Below are positions 1-11,480 of a stretch of 64,000 nt of DNA, piece after piece. Made by a program: the position numbers and the translations under genes. The notes under the pieces were generated by a model. The model ran no database searches. It was not told where the DNA came from and worked only from the letters and a program-made list of their open reading frames with translations. This DNA is from Hippophae tibetana (lineage: Eukaryota; Streptophyta; Magnoliopsida; Rosales; Elaeagnaceae), in assembly GCA_037013495.1 (NCBI GenBank), contig CM072808.1:13369319-13433318 (forward strand), in the 5' to 3' direction. Within the stretch, counting starts at the first letter, position 1, and each line of letters starts with the position of its first letter.

Positions 1-670
1 GTAGAACCGACGCTATCCATGTAGGATATAACATCGGTTGACGTGTCGAACCGACGCTATGCGTGGACGTAGCGTCGGTTGACACCTGGAACCGATGCTA
101 TCCACATAACATAGCGTCGGTTCACACGTGGAACCGACGCTACACACGTGGATAAATTCTTTTCTCTTCTTTCTTCCCAGACAGAAACTATTTTCAGCGT
201 TGCAGAACTCTAAAAAACCAAAAACCTCCTCCTCTACTCTTTCTCATTTTCCGGCCACCTACGACTACCATTTCTAGCACCGGTTAGTGAGTTTTCTTCC
301 TCTCTAACTAATCTTTTAGATCCCCTATTATTCATATTTTTTTCTATTATTATGTGTTATTATTTATGTGTATAGATTTTTGTATTATATATGTAGGTTT
401 GTATTATAACATAAGGAGAAGAATATGATGATCTTGAATAAAATAGAACAAAACCATGGTAATTTTTCTGCTATTAATTAATATTTTATTTTTCAAATAT
501 TTGTATTATTTGAACTATTTGCTAAATTGATTTTGTTTTTTTTCTGCTCGAATACAGGTTGAAAATGAATAAATTAAAAAAAAAAATTAAAGTCGGTTCA
601 CCGCGTGAACCGACTTTAAACTTTAAGTCGTTTAATTTAAAGTCGGTTCAGCGACTTTAGTGTGTGTAGG
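1..670. mobile_element. CACTA-like non-autonomous element end (putative)
   Basis: The first 150 bases hold seven alternating copies of the motif AACCGACGCTA and its complement TAGCGTCGGTT, and a related AGTCGGTTC block lies at 588-655. Alternating short inverted motifs are typical of the subterminal regions of plant CACTA elements. The sequence ends in a TTTAGTG-like string near 660, where plastid-derived DNA begins. No transposase is visible and the left end lies outside the window. Bases 150-580 hold a pyrimidine-rich stretch resembling a captured leader, then AT-rich sequence, with no convincing gene. Family assignment is inference. Confidence 0.4.
588..618. repeat. 31-bp near-perfect palindrome
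   Basis: The arms TAAAGTCGGTTCAC and GTGAACCGACTTTA flank a 3-base CGC loop, giving a 14-bp perfect stem. It belongs to the ACCGAC motif cluster of the putative CACTA-like element. Confidence 0.85.
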
Positions 671-768
671 GTTAACATGATAGTATCTTGATAGACCAAC
701 AAGTTTTAGAAAATTTACTTCAACTATGAGTAATGAGTATTAAATAAATAAATAATGTAAATTGGATT

Positions 769-1968
769 ATGGGAGTGTGTGACTTGAACTATTGATTAGG
801 CCGTACAAAATATATGTTTTTATCTACCATAATTGAATTCATAATCAAAATTTGTCTTTGTTCTAACCACCATGTAATCCCAGAGGAGGATAGGCTAGTT
901 CATTTGAAGATAATCTTTTCTATGATCCAACTTGACTATGTTGTGTATTAACAAGGTCTATAAGATCCATTAGAAAGAGTATGTGATGTGGCTTAATCAA
1001 TTCTAGATTATGCTCTATATATTTCATTTATTGTATAGTATGGAAATGTATTCATTTCCTCTGCATTAACTTGTTTTATTAGACTATCAGAGAGAAACAA
1101 AGGATCTAAAGAAAAATAGAGGCTAAACTATACTAGTAACAGGTAAATCCATTGTATGTAAAAAGTCTCGATATTCTTGGAGAAAAATTCCAATTATAAG
1201 GTTTAAGGCGATCCAGAAAGCATGTGATTATGATCAAATTTTTAGGCCTACTTAAGTATTGAGCATTTCTCTGTAAGAACTAAATTCTTTACAATTAATG
1301 GTTTTTGAAATTCCAAAAAGGAAATCCAATAATATTTTTCTTACATAAAATCATTTATATATGTATGGATAGTATATCGATTTTTTATATGGATCTATTC
1401 CTTTCATTTGATTTGTGCTCAAGCCAAATGATGAAAAATTATCATGTCTAGCTCCTTTAGGGGATGGATCAAGAATAACTCATCTATTCTAATAACAAAA
1501 GAACTTGACTTGAGTGATCCTGTATTAAGAGCTAAGTTGGCTAAAGGAGTGAGTTATAATTATTACGAAAAGCCTGCATGATCCAATGACCTTTTATATA
1601 TTTTTCAGTAGTTATTTTAGGTACTAATGTTTGTAATGCAGGTTTAGCAGTTCTCAAACCATCAATGATTAGAGAACCCATAGATCCTTTTGCAAGTCCT
1701 TTGGATATATTGCCTTAATGGTAACATTTTCCCATATTTCAAATTCTTCATACAATGCCCAATAAATTACTGGTCGTTCTTTTAATGGTTTAAGTACCTG
1801 TGGGATTATTAACAGTACCTTTTTTGGAGAATGTTAATAAATTCCAAAACCCATTTCATCACCTAGTAACGACAATCTTTTTTTTGATTGGTACTACAAT
1901 AACCTTTTGGTTAGGTATTGGGGCAACATTGCTTGTTAATAAATCCCTAACTTTAGGTCTTTTTTTAA
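769..1968 (+). pseudogene. petD: petD relic (plastid cytochrome b6f subunit IV)
   Basis: In plastids, petD encodes subunit IV of the cytochrome b6f complex. This copy keeps the unusual structure: an 8-base first exon (ATGGGAGT at 769-776), a group II intron starting GTGTGAC with a domain V/VI-like end near 1415-1480, and a second exon from about 1495. Exon 2 still reads [18 protein letters not shown] sequence and, at 1800-1960, [18 protein letters not shown] and [13 protein letters not shown] segments. Stops and indels break the middle, for example near 1590 and 1715. One extra T in the run before the native stop (about 1966-1968) makes the frame read past it. It has no known nuclear role. 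Confidence 0.93.
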
Positions 1969-2039
1969 TTTTTTTTAAATGGGTTCTATTGTGAAATAAA
2001 AAAGTATCAACACATGTGTATCTAGGGAATAGTTACTTC

Positions 2040-2740
2040 AAAGTGAATTTTCACTAGATATATTTGTTTATAAAATAATCCATTAAACATAAAAATTTGT
2101 GCGAAATGCTTTTCAGTTTCTAGAATGTCCAATATATGTTTTACTTATTCTATATGAAAACAATTTATTTTCATAAGATCTTCTTGATTGTTATTTGAAA
2201 GGTCTAATAATATATGTATATTGGACCTTTTGAGGTAATTATAGATCCTAGGGGCAATTCTGATTGGTCAATAAAAATATAATTCAATGTTGTTTCCTTT
2301 TTATTTTTTCTTGGTTTAGTCAATCCACCATGAAAGGTAAAAAGGAAAAAGGTATTTTTTATTGATTGTTTTCTATATGGAAGTTTTCTTCTTCTACATG
2401 TAAAAAAGGAATCAATAAGTCAATCAAATTCCGAGAGGCCTCATGAAGTGCTTATTTAGGAGTTAAACTTTCATTTGTGCATATTTTGAGAAAAAGTATC
2501 CCTTGTTTTTCATTCCCATTTGCATAAGAATGAATACTGTAATTTACATTTTGAATAGGCATGAATACAACATCTATAGGATAACCTCCATCTTGAAAGT
2601 GTTTTTGGCATTTTTATACAATATCCATAATTCTGCTCGATTTGTAATTCAATATACAAATTAATTTGTTCTATTAGGTTAGCTATTATTATCAATGATT
2701 TCCTAAACAGATTGGGATAATTTGAAAAGTTTTGATTGAA
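2040..2740 (-). pseudogene. rpoA: rpoA relic (plastid RNA polymerase alpha subunit), 5' truncated
   Basis: The minus strand reads fragments of the plastid-encoded RNA polymerase alpha subunit: a segment like NLIEQINLYIELQIE and GY-IK-P at 2600-2700, QDGSYPIDAVFMPV-like remains at 2540-2600, [22 protein letters not shown] remains at 2220-2270, and the C-terminal [10 protein letters not shown] region at 2130-2190. It sits tail to tail with petD, as in the plastome. Several frameshifts and stops are present, and the N-terminal third is absent or unrecognisable beyond about 2740. The end at 2040 is approximate. Confidence 0.85.
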
Positions 2741-3322
2741 TCATGATCCAATGATGAAAAAGAATTGAATAATCATTCTATGATGGATGAAAATAAAATG
2801 AATAAACGTTCATGTTGTGTTATATGTATAACAAGTATACGCCATATAATCAAATATAAAAAACTTCGAAGCATTTCACAAATTTGGAATAAACCTATGA
2901 AGTGGTGTAAAGTTTTGTTATTGAAAGATCTAAAACTCAAAAGAATATTTTGGGCTTTTATGAAAATAGAATAATATTTTAAATAGAATTATAATGAAGT
3001 CAAAAGGTATCCATTAAACATAGTCTAAAAAAATAGATCAAGCCATGTATCTATTAGTGATATAATCTAATAGGAAAGAAAAGGTCAGGAGTACCATTTT
3101 TGTAAACATTAATAGATATATCATTATTTATTATTTTTAACATTTTTTTAACAATCAATTACACAAAAACAATTATTTATCCCCTAACCTTGAGGGAAGG
3201 TTTATCTTTGTTGAGAAGCTTTTCTATTTTTATTTTGTTAAAATATAATGTATATATCTATTCAAAAATATAATATAAATGATTCACTATTCACTTAGTT
3301 TGTGGACCATAATCATTATGTA
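2741..3322. other. Unassigned AT-rich stretch inside the plastid insert
   Basis: This lies between the rpoA relic and the trnS relic, so the junction of the two plastid blocks should be here. A 69-codon reading frame at 2765-2974 matches nothing I recognise. It may be decayed plastid spacer or later nuclear sequence. Confidence 0.5.
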
Positions 3323-3409
3323 GGAGAGATGGCAGAGTGGATGAAGGCATAACATTGGAATTTCTATGTAGTATTTTGTTTACCGAGGGTTTGAATCCCT
3401 CTCTTTCGG
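3323..3409 (+). pseudogene. trnS-GGA: Plastid trnS-GGA relic
   Basis: An 87-base tRNA-Ser-like sequence starts GGAGAGATGGCAGAGTGG, with the GGA anticodon at about 3357-3359 and a T arm GAGGGTTTGAATCCCTC. Compared with the plastid gene it has substitutions in the D arm, variable arm and T loop. Its position just upstream of an inverted rps4 matches the plastome. It is unlikely to be functional in the nucleus. Confidence 0.9.
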
Positions 3410-3603
3410 TACACTTGACCTAATTCACCAAAATTATTGACAATAATATATCAAATAACAATTGATACCATTAGTCTAATCCAATCCATGATACATGAAT
3501 GGGAGAAAAATCTCCAGAACCCAAACCCTTACATCAGAACTTTTTCTGTAGATAAAGGAAAAAGAAAAGTTGTATGAACCTTTGTTTGTTATTTTCATTA
3601 GGT

Positions 3604-4194
3604 TTAAGTTTGATGAGAATAATATTCTACAACCAACAATTCATTTATTTTCAACCAAATCCATTTACTATCTATTATTTGATTAACTAATTCTTTATAT
3701 TTAAATCGATGAATGTTCAAATGCTTTGAAAATTCCTCATGGGAAGATGAATCAAGATAATTTTAAATCAGAGCCCTAGATTTTTGTTCATCCTTCACTA
3801 TAATAATATCTTGGGGTTTGTAACGATAACTTGATATATCTACTATATGGCCATTAAAGAAAATATGTCTATGGTTAACCAATTGGTAGGCATAAGGTAT
3901 GGTCGAAGCCATACCCAATCGAAGAAGGATGTTATCCAAACGCATTTCAAGTAGTTGTAGTAAAACCTAACCTATTGACTCTTTGGCTTTTCTGGCAATA
4001 CAAACGTGTTTGAGTAATTGTTACATTGTAATACCATAGTAAAAGTACAATTTTTGTTTTTCTTCTAAACGAATACAATATTAGGAGTTTTTACTAAGGT
4101 GTGATTGGTTTCTAAAATCGCTTTCGACACTAGGATGTTTACTAGATAGTCCCTGTAAAGCCCTTAGACGACATATATTTTTGAAATGAGGCAT
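3604..4194 (-). pseudogene. rps4: rps4 relic (plastid ribosomal protein S4)
   Basis: The minus strand can be followed over the full plastid gene length, from an ATG at 4194 to a TAA at 3604-3606. The central part (3763-3945) is still open and reads [15 protein letters not shown] and [15 protein letters not shown], the S4 RNA-binding domain. The end reads VVEYYSHQT before the stop. Upstream, the N-terminal region carries stop codons and an indel. The neighbours trnS and trnT are in plastid order. A remnant of plastid DNA, not a gene for a nuclear-encoded organellar S4. Confidence 0.93.
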
Positions 4195-4865
4195 GATATA
4201 AAGGCTCTTATTTTATTGAAATTTCATAAACCTAAATTCAAACTAATAAATTAAAACTAAACTAAATAAGAAAGTAAAGAAATCAAAATTTACTAAAGTA
4301 CTATACCACAAAGAATAATTAGATGAATTCTATCAATATCTAGATCTTATTATTCTTATAATTATCTATTAGAGTATGTATATTTATTAATATATGTATC
4401 TATAAATATTTGAATATTTTTGTTGTATATATACATATTAATACATATTATCTAATTTACTTATATTACTATATTAGATAATTTTATTTGAATATATTAA
4501 TAAACATGGAATGTGAATTTGAATAATCTATTTAAATAATTTTAATAATATAGTAATATAAAAAGAATATAATAATATACATATATTCAAATTAATTATG
4601 TAACATTAAATGAATTTCAATAAAAAATGAAATAATATTTGAAAAAAGTTCAAAATCTAAAATAAAGAATATTAAATAAAACTATTAAATGCTAACAAGA
4701 AAATAGAGAAACTAAAAAACTAAGAGTTTTTTTCTTGATTAATTTTTTCTACTATGGTTGAACTCGTATATATAAGTTGGTCCTTGGTAAATAGGGAAGA
4801 GACTTTTTCAATATTTTTTTATTTCACATTCTCATTTAAAGATGAAAAAGAAAAGAGATGAAAAA

Positions 4866-4938
4866 GGCCAGTTATTGGAATCAAATCAATGACCATCACA
4901 TTACGAATGCAATACTCTACCCTCTGAGCTAAGAGAGC
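4866..4938 (-). pseudogene. trnT-UGU: Plastid trnT-UGU relic with altered anticodon
   Basis: A 73-base complement matches plastid tRNA-Thr, with the D-arm TTAGCTCAGAGG-like block near 4915-4935 and an anticodon stem GCATT/AATGT-like. The anticodon triplet reads CGU in place of UGU. The acceptor stem is also changed (GCTCTC at the 5' side). Confidence 0.85.
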
Positions 4939-5708
4939 TTATGTAACATAAATTATACACATATAAGAATTTAGTAAACTACCATGATATTGGTTATTAA
5001 TTATGAAGAATGAATATAGTATAGAAAAATTATAAAATTTCAAATAAATAAGATATATTGGATATTTTAATACTATACAACATAACAACGCAGGAATAAA
5101 TTAATAATTAACAAAATAAATAATGGCTAATCTAACAATAGAATTAAATAATCAATTTTTTAGTTCTTTTTCTTTATTAAAAGCTATACCCTAAAAATGG
5201 ATAAAAAGAAAAGTGCAATTCATGGATATGCAATCTAGATAATAATGAAACAACCCTATATTTTTATTCATAAAGGTGAAAAATAAAACAAAAAAAAAGA
5301 GTTTATTGTTCGTATTCAAAATAGCACACTAAACATGATAGAAAAATAATATATATAAAGTAGGGGTATGTATAATAATATTTATGTATCCATATATATA
5401 AATGGATTCAATTTATATTTCATATATAGAATATACTAATTAATATAGATTAATATATCTATATCCATATTGAATTTCAGATACAAAAATGATAGAATAT
5501 TTTATGATTGGAAAAAATAGGAGTTTTTGATAGAAAAAAGGTAGACAAGAAATCCAAATAGTAAAAAATAGTTTTCAATATGGAACCACTATTTAATGAA
5601 CTAAATAATTGAGCGTTTCCAACATAGCATAAGTATATATATATATAATAGGAGGGAAAGAAAAAGGATAAAGGCATGATAACATAACACTAATCACAAA
5701 ATCAAATT

Positions 5709-6269
5709 GCGGTATGGTGAAATTAGTAGACGATACATCTTTAATTGGATTGAGCCTTGTTATGGGAACTTACCAAGTGAGAACTTTCAAGTTCAGAGAA
5801 ACCCTAGAAAAAAATGGAAAATCGTTGGACAAATCTAGTTTCTAATTTTGAAAATAAATAAGGGTTCAGAAAGCAATACAAAGGATAGATGCAGAGACTT
5901 AATGGAAACTGTTATAACAAAAAGAGTTGGTTGCGTTGAGTTAGTAAAGGAATCCTTCCATCGAAACTTTCGAAAGGATGAAAAATACCCTATATATATG
6001 GAATAAGTAATGAAAAACTGTCTGGAAATGATTAAGGATGACCTAAATTGTTTTTTATTATTAATTGATATGAAAATAGAATTGAATATTCATTGATGAA
6101 ATCATTTACTCCATAATAATCTAATAGATCTTTTGAAGAATTGATTAATCAGATAAGAATAAAGATGGAGTCCCATTCTACATGTCAATATTGACAACAA
6201 TGAAATTTATAGTAAGAAAAAAATTAATTTACTTTAGAAATCATGAGGGCTCAAGTCCCTTTATCCCAA
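5709..6269 (+). pseudogene. trnL-UAA: Plastid trnL-UAA relic with its group I intron
   Basis: Both halves of tRNA-Leu(UAA) are recognisable: a 5' exon at about 5709-5744 (GGTATGGTGAAATTAGTAGAC) and a 3' exon ending TCAAGTCCCTTTATCCCA at about 6269. Between them lies a roughly 475-base group I intron that retains the conserved blocks seen in land plants, for example AGGATAGATGCAGAGACT at 5880-5900 and GGAATCCTTCCATCGAAACT at 5949-5970. Substitutions occur throughout. Splicing in the nucleus is not expected. Confidence 0.92.
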
Positions 6270-6655
6270 AAAAGACTTATTTGATTCCCTAATCATTTAT
6301 CCCCTAATTTCTTTCATTAAAAGTTCAAAATTTATTATGTTTCACATTCATTCTAACTATAATCTTTTGCATTCATAAATTTATTTGATCAATAATTTTT
6401 TTCTTAACACAAACCCTATGATACATATGATATGTGGGAAAATGAATATCTTTGATCAAAAGTAATTCCAATTTCAAATCAGAATGATTTACAATACATG
6501 TTATTCTTCAAACGTTAATGAAACTTTTGAAGTTTCATTTTGGAAGATCCAAAAATTTCCATGAGGCTTGGATAAAACATTGGAATCCTTTTTTATCTTT
6601 TTAATTGACATAGATCCCAGTTATCTATTAGAATAAGAATGATGCATTATCAATG

Positions 6656-6727
6656 GTCAAGATAACTCAGTTGGTAGAGAAAAGGATTGAAAATCCTCGT
6701 GTCACCAATTCAAATCTAGTTCTTGGA
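6656..6727 (+). pseudogene. trnF-GAA: Plastid trnF-GAA relic
   Basis: A 72-base tRNA-Phe-like sequence keeps the D arm (ACTCAGTTGGTAGAG), the anticodon loop with GAA in CTGAAAATCC-like context, and the T arm. The acceptor stem has a mismatch at its first pair (G opposite A). It follows trnL as in plastomes. The D-stem and variable changes suggest decay. Confidence 0.9.
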
Positions 6728-7299
6728 ACATGAGTTGTATGAGTATCTATTCTACAAATTCATTGGTATGGGTTGACATACATATTCATTAAGATTATGA
6801 AATCATAATAGTATAAATCACTATACATATTTATCCATTTCAAGGTATGGATATATACCTCTTTGATTTCTAGAATATTTAGAGACGAGTCAAAATATAT
6901 GTATAGAAAATATGTAAAAGAACTCGATTTTGTTTCCTCTTTTTTTTTATTTGTTCACGCCACCTTTCCTCTCGTTCAAAAAGAAGGTTAATACTTCATA
7001 TATATTCAACAATTTTTGGTTGAACATACTATTTTAGCAGGGTTGAAAGGTGTGACTAGCCAAGAAGTATCTTAGATGTAGTACAAATAGAATCTATCCT
7101 TCTTAATACTTTTATTTATTTCTATAGGTGGTTCCCAACCATAAAGTATAGAGATCTATAAAAAGGTCTTAGGCATACTAAGTGTATCTACTGATAGACT
7201 TTGATGCCAAATGAAAACATGTTTATTTATTTATTTATGGATCTAATTATCTACTTAGCGAAAATATGAAAAATTAAAATTTCATAAGTGGCCAAGCAA

Positions 7300-8283
7300 C
7301 CAATCACTTGTAAGTATAGTATAGCAAAATATAAAGACAAACACATGAGATTTTTATGTGGGAACAATCTAGGCCACACCAATAACCTAAGAAAAAAATT
7401 CTACCGGGCCATCTAACTATCTACTATGAAAAATAAGTATCCAATTACAAGAATAGGAATCAAATTACCCACCAAGGTAATGCCCCCAAGTAATCTACTT
7501 ATAAGCCACTACTTTCATCATAGTCTCTATAAGAAAGGTGCTTGAATCTAGATCATGTTTCGACAAACTCGAGTCACATGAGTTAATGGAACCCATACTG
7601 TTGTCACCCAAATAGTTAGCACATAAACACAAGTGCAAGTGTGTTTCCTAGAGAAAATTCAATAATTAACAACACTATCTAGTTGATTTAAGAAAATTCA
7701 ATAATTAACAACTACAAATGTTTGATAAATTAACTTATTGAAAAAGCCTACTTCAATAGTTTTAGCAACAAAAAAAGAGAGAATAAAAGATGAAGAGAAT
7801 AATCACAATTAAACTCTTGTGTGGTTGGTTTCAACTATATGCTTAGGTTTATATTTATAGAATATTTTGAAACACTTTAGATCAAAGTAAAATTACCATT
7901 TTTTCTATAAAATTAGTTAAATGAGTTTTAAGAAATAAGGACAATATCATGAAAGCCCAATCTAATTCATATTAAATATAGTTTTTAAAATCAAAGTCAT
8001 GCTTGCTAGATTGATCTAATCAAGTACTCGATCGATCAAATGTTTTCTCGATTGATACAGTGTATTAATGAATTAATTCTCAAAGAAATTGATTGATCTA
8101 GTCATTAATCTTAATCGATTGAGTATTAATTCCTTGATCGATCTAGTCATATAAATAATTAATTCGATAGGTAATATAGCTTGATCAATCTAATCATTAC
8201 TCAATCGTTCGAGTAACCTATTTTCATATTTTTCCTATGTGTCTAACATGCACAAGAATAGGATATACCTGAGATGTGGTTCA
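7300..8283 (-). repeat. Copia-type LTR fragment (same family as 17696-18505)
   Basis: Read on the minus strand it begins TGAACCACATCTCAGGTAT at 8283. It shares with 17696-18505 a run of variants of GATCGATC/TCAATCGAG, the block GTTAATTTATCAAACATTTG, and a CACTTGTGTTTATGTGCTAA block. It abuts the truncated LTR at 8290 and the plastid insert region at 7190. No coding sequence is visible. Confidence 0.7.
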
Positions 8284-8289
8284 TTAGGG

Positions 8290-9534
8290 TTCACAGATCA
8301 ATTGATTAATCTCCAAATAATCAAAAACATTAAGCACAAATAGAATAAAATATAAAAAACATCTCACAAATAATTCAAAAATAATTAATTCAAGTTTCAT
8401 AATTTAAGCTTGTTGCAACCCTAGAACAAATAATTTAGTTCATAGCAAATATTGAAATTACAATACGAAAATATTTAATCATTTTAGGGAAATAAAATTA
8501 TAATAAAAAGATTAGAAAAAACTCTTTCACGATTCCTTAATGAAAAAATAAAATTCCTCCCTTTTTCTTCTTCTTTGTTGTCTTCCTTCTCTATATTTTT
8601 ACCAAACAAAAAAACAATAAAAGCCAAAAATGGCTTCTGTGTATTCTCGCCCTTTTTAGAGACAAAAAACACACATAAAAACTCCCTATAGCTTCTTCAA
8701 GTTCTCCAAAATATACCCCAAAACTTTACGAGAAGAGGCATGCAAAAAGGTGAGAAACAAAACGTGCAAAAGAGCTAGACTGTGTGTGGAATCCTCTGAA
8801 TTGTTTTTCACTATACATGCCACATGGCGCATGATGATTCCCTGGAAAACTAACCGAACACATGGAAACTTCATACTGGGTGAGACTCGAGGGCAGATGC
8901 AACATCAGTGGATTGCGTCATAGGGGAATTTCACGCGATAGGTTGTGCAGAACAGTTGGAAGCCACTCGTGACTCTCTCACGTAGGATGTGGGAAACACG
9001 CACAATCTAAACCATTCATATTTTGATCTAAAGGTGGGTGATAGAGGATGTGTCTTAGGGAAAATCAGCTGTGTAAATAGGTGGGCCCTACTCTGCTTTC
9101 CAAACTACGAGACAAGTGGACCACACTTTACACATCGAACGGTACAAAAGTAGTTCAAATATCATCCATTCTCCCACTCCACGTTTACATCTCACTCTCC
9201 TGATCTTCACCATTGAATGATCTGACGATGCATGAGGCATGTTGATCAATGACGCGCATGGTACTCCCTTTCTACACAGAAAACAGTTTTAAATTTAATT
9301 TTTTTTAATTGCATTTAAGCCCTCTTTTTAATTCAAATTAAAATTTCAACTTTTGTTATTTTCATTTAAGTCCTTTTTTAAATTAAAATTGTTTAATTTT
9401 CTTTAAAAATATAATTTCTTAGAAAAAGAACACTAAATAATAATTTAGGAACTTAAAATTAACTAAAAACCTTAAGAACATAGCAATTATAATTAATAAA
9501 TTAGACAAAATAACTCTAAAACACAGAGTTATCA
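8290..9534 (-). repeat. Truncated Gypsy LTR (family of LTRs B and C)
   Basis: On the minus strand it starts TGATAACTCTGTGTTTT at 9534 and follows LTRs B (21955-23974) and C (24845-26678) through the AT-rich start, the GC-richer centre and the block TTCTAGGGTTGCAA...TTAAATTATGAAACTTGAATTA. It breaks off near 8290, so the last ~500 bases of the LTR are missing. It contains short chance reading frames only. Confidence 0.75.
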
Positions 9535-9689
9535 CAATTCAACCATCAACCCTTCCCATCTCTAGGTTTTCAACAACCAAAACAAACAGAAGCTCGAGAA
9601 ATAAAGCCACATACTGGGGACAACACATGGGGTTTAATGGAAATGGTGAAGACTTCATCCATTTATTAAATACAAAAATGGATTGCATA

Positions 9690-10560
9690 GAGTCCACTTA
9701 TGGAGCTTCTATTTGAAATTTGAAGTTTCAAATGGGGCAACTGGTCCAAACCATAAGTTAAAGGCCTTAAGGTAACCTTCCAAGAAATACAAAACTTAAT
9801 CCAAAAATATAAGTTAATCAACAGTGTAAAGCAATAGCATTGAGGAATGGTAAAATTTTAGAAGAGAAGGAGGAAACTAAAAAGGATGAGGAGGAAAAAT
9901 TGGACAATGAGAATACTAAATAGGAAGTTATTCAACCAAAGAAAAGCAACTTAACAAACCCATTATTCCCTTCCCTCAAAGACTTTAGAAACAAAAATTA
10001 GGTAATCAATTTTCATAATTCATGGATGTCTTCAAGAGGCTATAAATAAACATAACATTTGTAGATGTACTTGAATAGATACCTCTATATGCCAAATTCA
10101 TGAAGGACATCCTATTTAAGAAAAAAGGCTTGAAGATAATGAGACAATAACCTTAACTAAAGGTTGTAGTGCCATCCTTGAGAGAAAAATACCACAAAAG
10201 CTTAAAGATTTGAGTAGCTTTAAGATCCCCTACACAATTAGGAATATACATTTTGAAAAAGGCATTATGTAACTTGGGTTGATGCATTAACCTTATGCCA
10301 CTATCAATCTTTAAGAGATTAGGGGTTGGTAAAGCCAAACTCACTTCAATAACATTACAAATGGTAGATAGGTCAATCAAGCGACCCTGAGATGTAGTAT
10401 AAGATGTGTTAGTAAAAGTGGACAAGTTCATCTTTCCAATAGATTTCATTGTACTAGATATGGAGGAGGACTATCATACTTGATTGTCCATTCTTAGCAA
10501 TCGGAAGAGCACTCATTGATGTACAAAAAGGAAAGCTTACAATAAAAGTATAGGATTAAC
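9690..10560 (+). pseudogene. Gypsy gag tail and protease relic (element L)
   Basis: The frames fuse to ALRNGKILEEKEE (gag-protease linker, about 9835-9875), MDVFKRL-INITFVDVLE-IPLYAKFMKDIL (10020-10120), KLKDLSSFKIPYTIRNIHFEK (10200-10260) and an LGA-INLMPLS-like active-site region now broken by frameshifts near 10270-10320. IGRALIDVQKGKLTIKVQ at 10500-10545 is the start of the region before RT. At least six stops or frameshifts are present. The order is that of the retropepsin of Athila-like Gypsy elements. Confidence 0.8.
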
Positions 10561-11045
10561 AAGTAACATTTAATGTTTTTAAAGAACTTAAGTTTCTTGA
10601 TACTGATAATACTTGTGATTGTTTTAAGATATATGTTACTAATGAACTAGCCAATGATGTACTTCATAAAAGTTTCCCTAGTGATGCTTTAGAATATGTG
10701 TTTGTTAATTCTATAAACACACACGTTGTTGAACACCATGACAATCACTTAGGTACACACATTCATGATGATAATTTAACTAAATCTATTGAGCCACCCA
10801 CATTCAAGATTTTGACACATGATGCTATGAAAAATAAATTAAATTCATTTGAAAACAATTCAACTTAGTTTAATTATGAAATTATGGAATCTATTATACG
10901 AGTTGATGTTGTTGATTATGCAAACTATTTGGAAGCTACGCCTCCCATATGTGTATATAATGTGGCAATGGAGTGTCATGAGACAATTTCTGAATTGAAA
11001 CCATCCATTTAGGAGCCACTAAAGTTAGAACTCAAACATTTTCTC
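10560..11045 (+). pseudogene. Protease-RT spacer domain relic (element L)
   Basis: A nearly open plus-strand frame reads VTFNVFKELKFLDTDNTCD at 10567-10625, on through NELANDVLHKSFPSDALEYVF and ends in EPLKLELKHF near 11040, which corresponds to the linker just before the RT domain of Athila-like polyproteins. The frame then changes without break into integrase C-terminal sequence, marking the deletion point. Confidence 0.65.
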
Positions 11046-11480
11046 TACCATCCGCAATAAAGTGGGCAAGATAAAGTGTTCAATAGAGAGGTATAAAGGA
11101 TACTACAAATTAATAAATTATATGAGCTTCAGTGGAATGCTTATGAGAATGCCAAGTTGTACAAAAAGAAAACAAAAGGATGGCTTGATAAGAAAATTGT
11201 GCACCATGTTATTGAACTAGGATATAAAGTGTAATTGAATAACTCAAGACTCAAACTATTTTGGGGTAAACTCAAGAATAGATAGTCAAGTTCTTTCACC
11301 ATCACTAAGGTTACCAACCATTGAGCCATTAAATAGGAAACCAAAAACAAAGAGTGGTTCATGGTTAATAGGCATAGAGTAAAGCACTATCTTGGAGACC
11401 AATTTCCAAATGAAAAGGTTATGATGACCTTGATGAATGCACCATAGAAGCTTAAATGAATGTATAACCAAGGATGTTAA
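11046..11480 (+). pseudogene. Gypsy integrase C-terminal relic (element L)
   Basis: The sequence reads YHPQ-SGQDKVFNREV-RILQ (end of the integrase core), then QWNAYENAKLYKKKTKGWLDKKI, LNNSRLKLFWGKLKNR-SSSFTITKV and VNRHRVKHYLGDQF. This is the typical ending of Gypsy integrase. Stops replace conserved Q and W codons. It no longer encodes a protein. Confidence 0.85.

Larger units (their letters stand above)
690..7190. other. Nuclear plastid DNA insert (NUPT), composite
   Basis: Decayed plastid genes appear in recognisable plastid order in two blocks. The first is petD followed by rpoA on the opposite strand. The second is trnS-GGA, rps4 (minus), trnT, trnL-UAA, trnF-GAA and part of the trnF-ndhJ spacer. 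In standard angiosperm plastomes these blocks lie far apart, so the insert was assembled from two fragments or rearranged later. Every gene carries substitutions, stops or indels, which argues for an old insertion and against contamination by real plastid reads. The spacers at 4195-4865, 4939-5708, 6270-6655 and 6728-7190 are AT-rich remnants without genes. The block ends are approximate. Confidence 0.9.

Noticed and set aside
5709-6727. Functional nuclear tRNA genes
   Set aside because: Plastid origin, an intron of group I type in trnL, and mismatched acceptor stems.
690-7190. Contamination by true plastid sequence
   Set aside because: All genes are decayed and two distant plastome regions are joined; a real plastome fragment would be intact.
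10153-10449. 98-codon minus-strand frame
   Set aside because: It is the shadow of the Gypsy protease relic on the plus strand.
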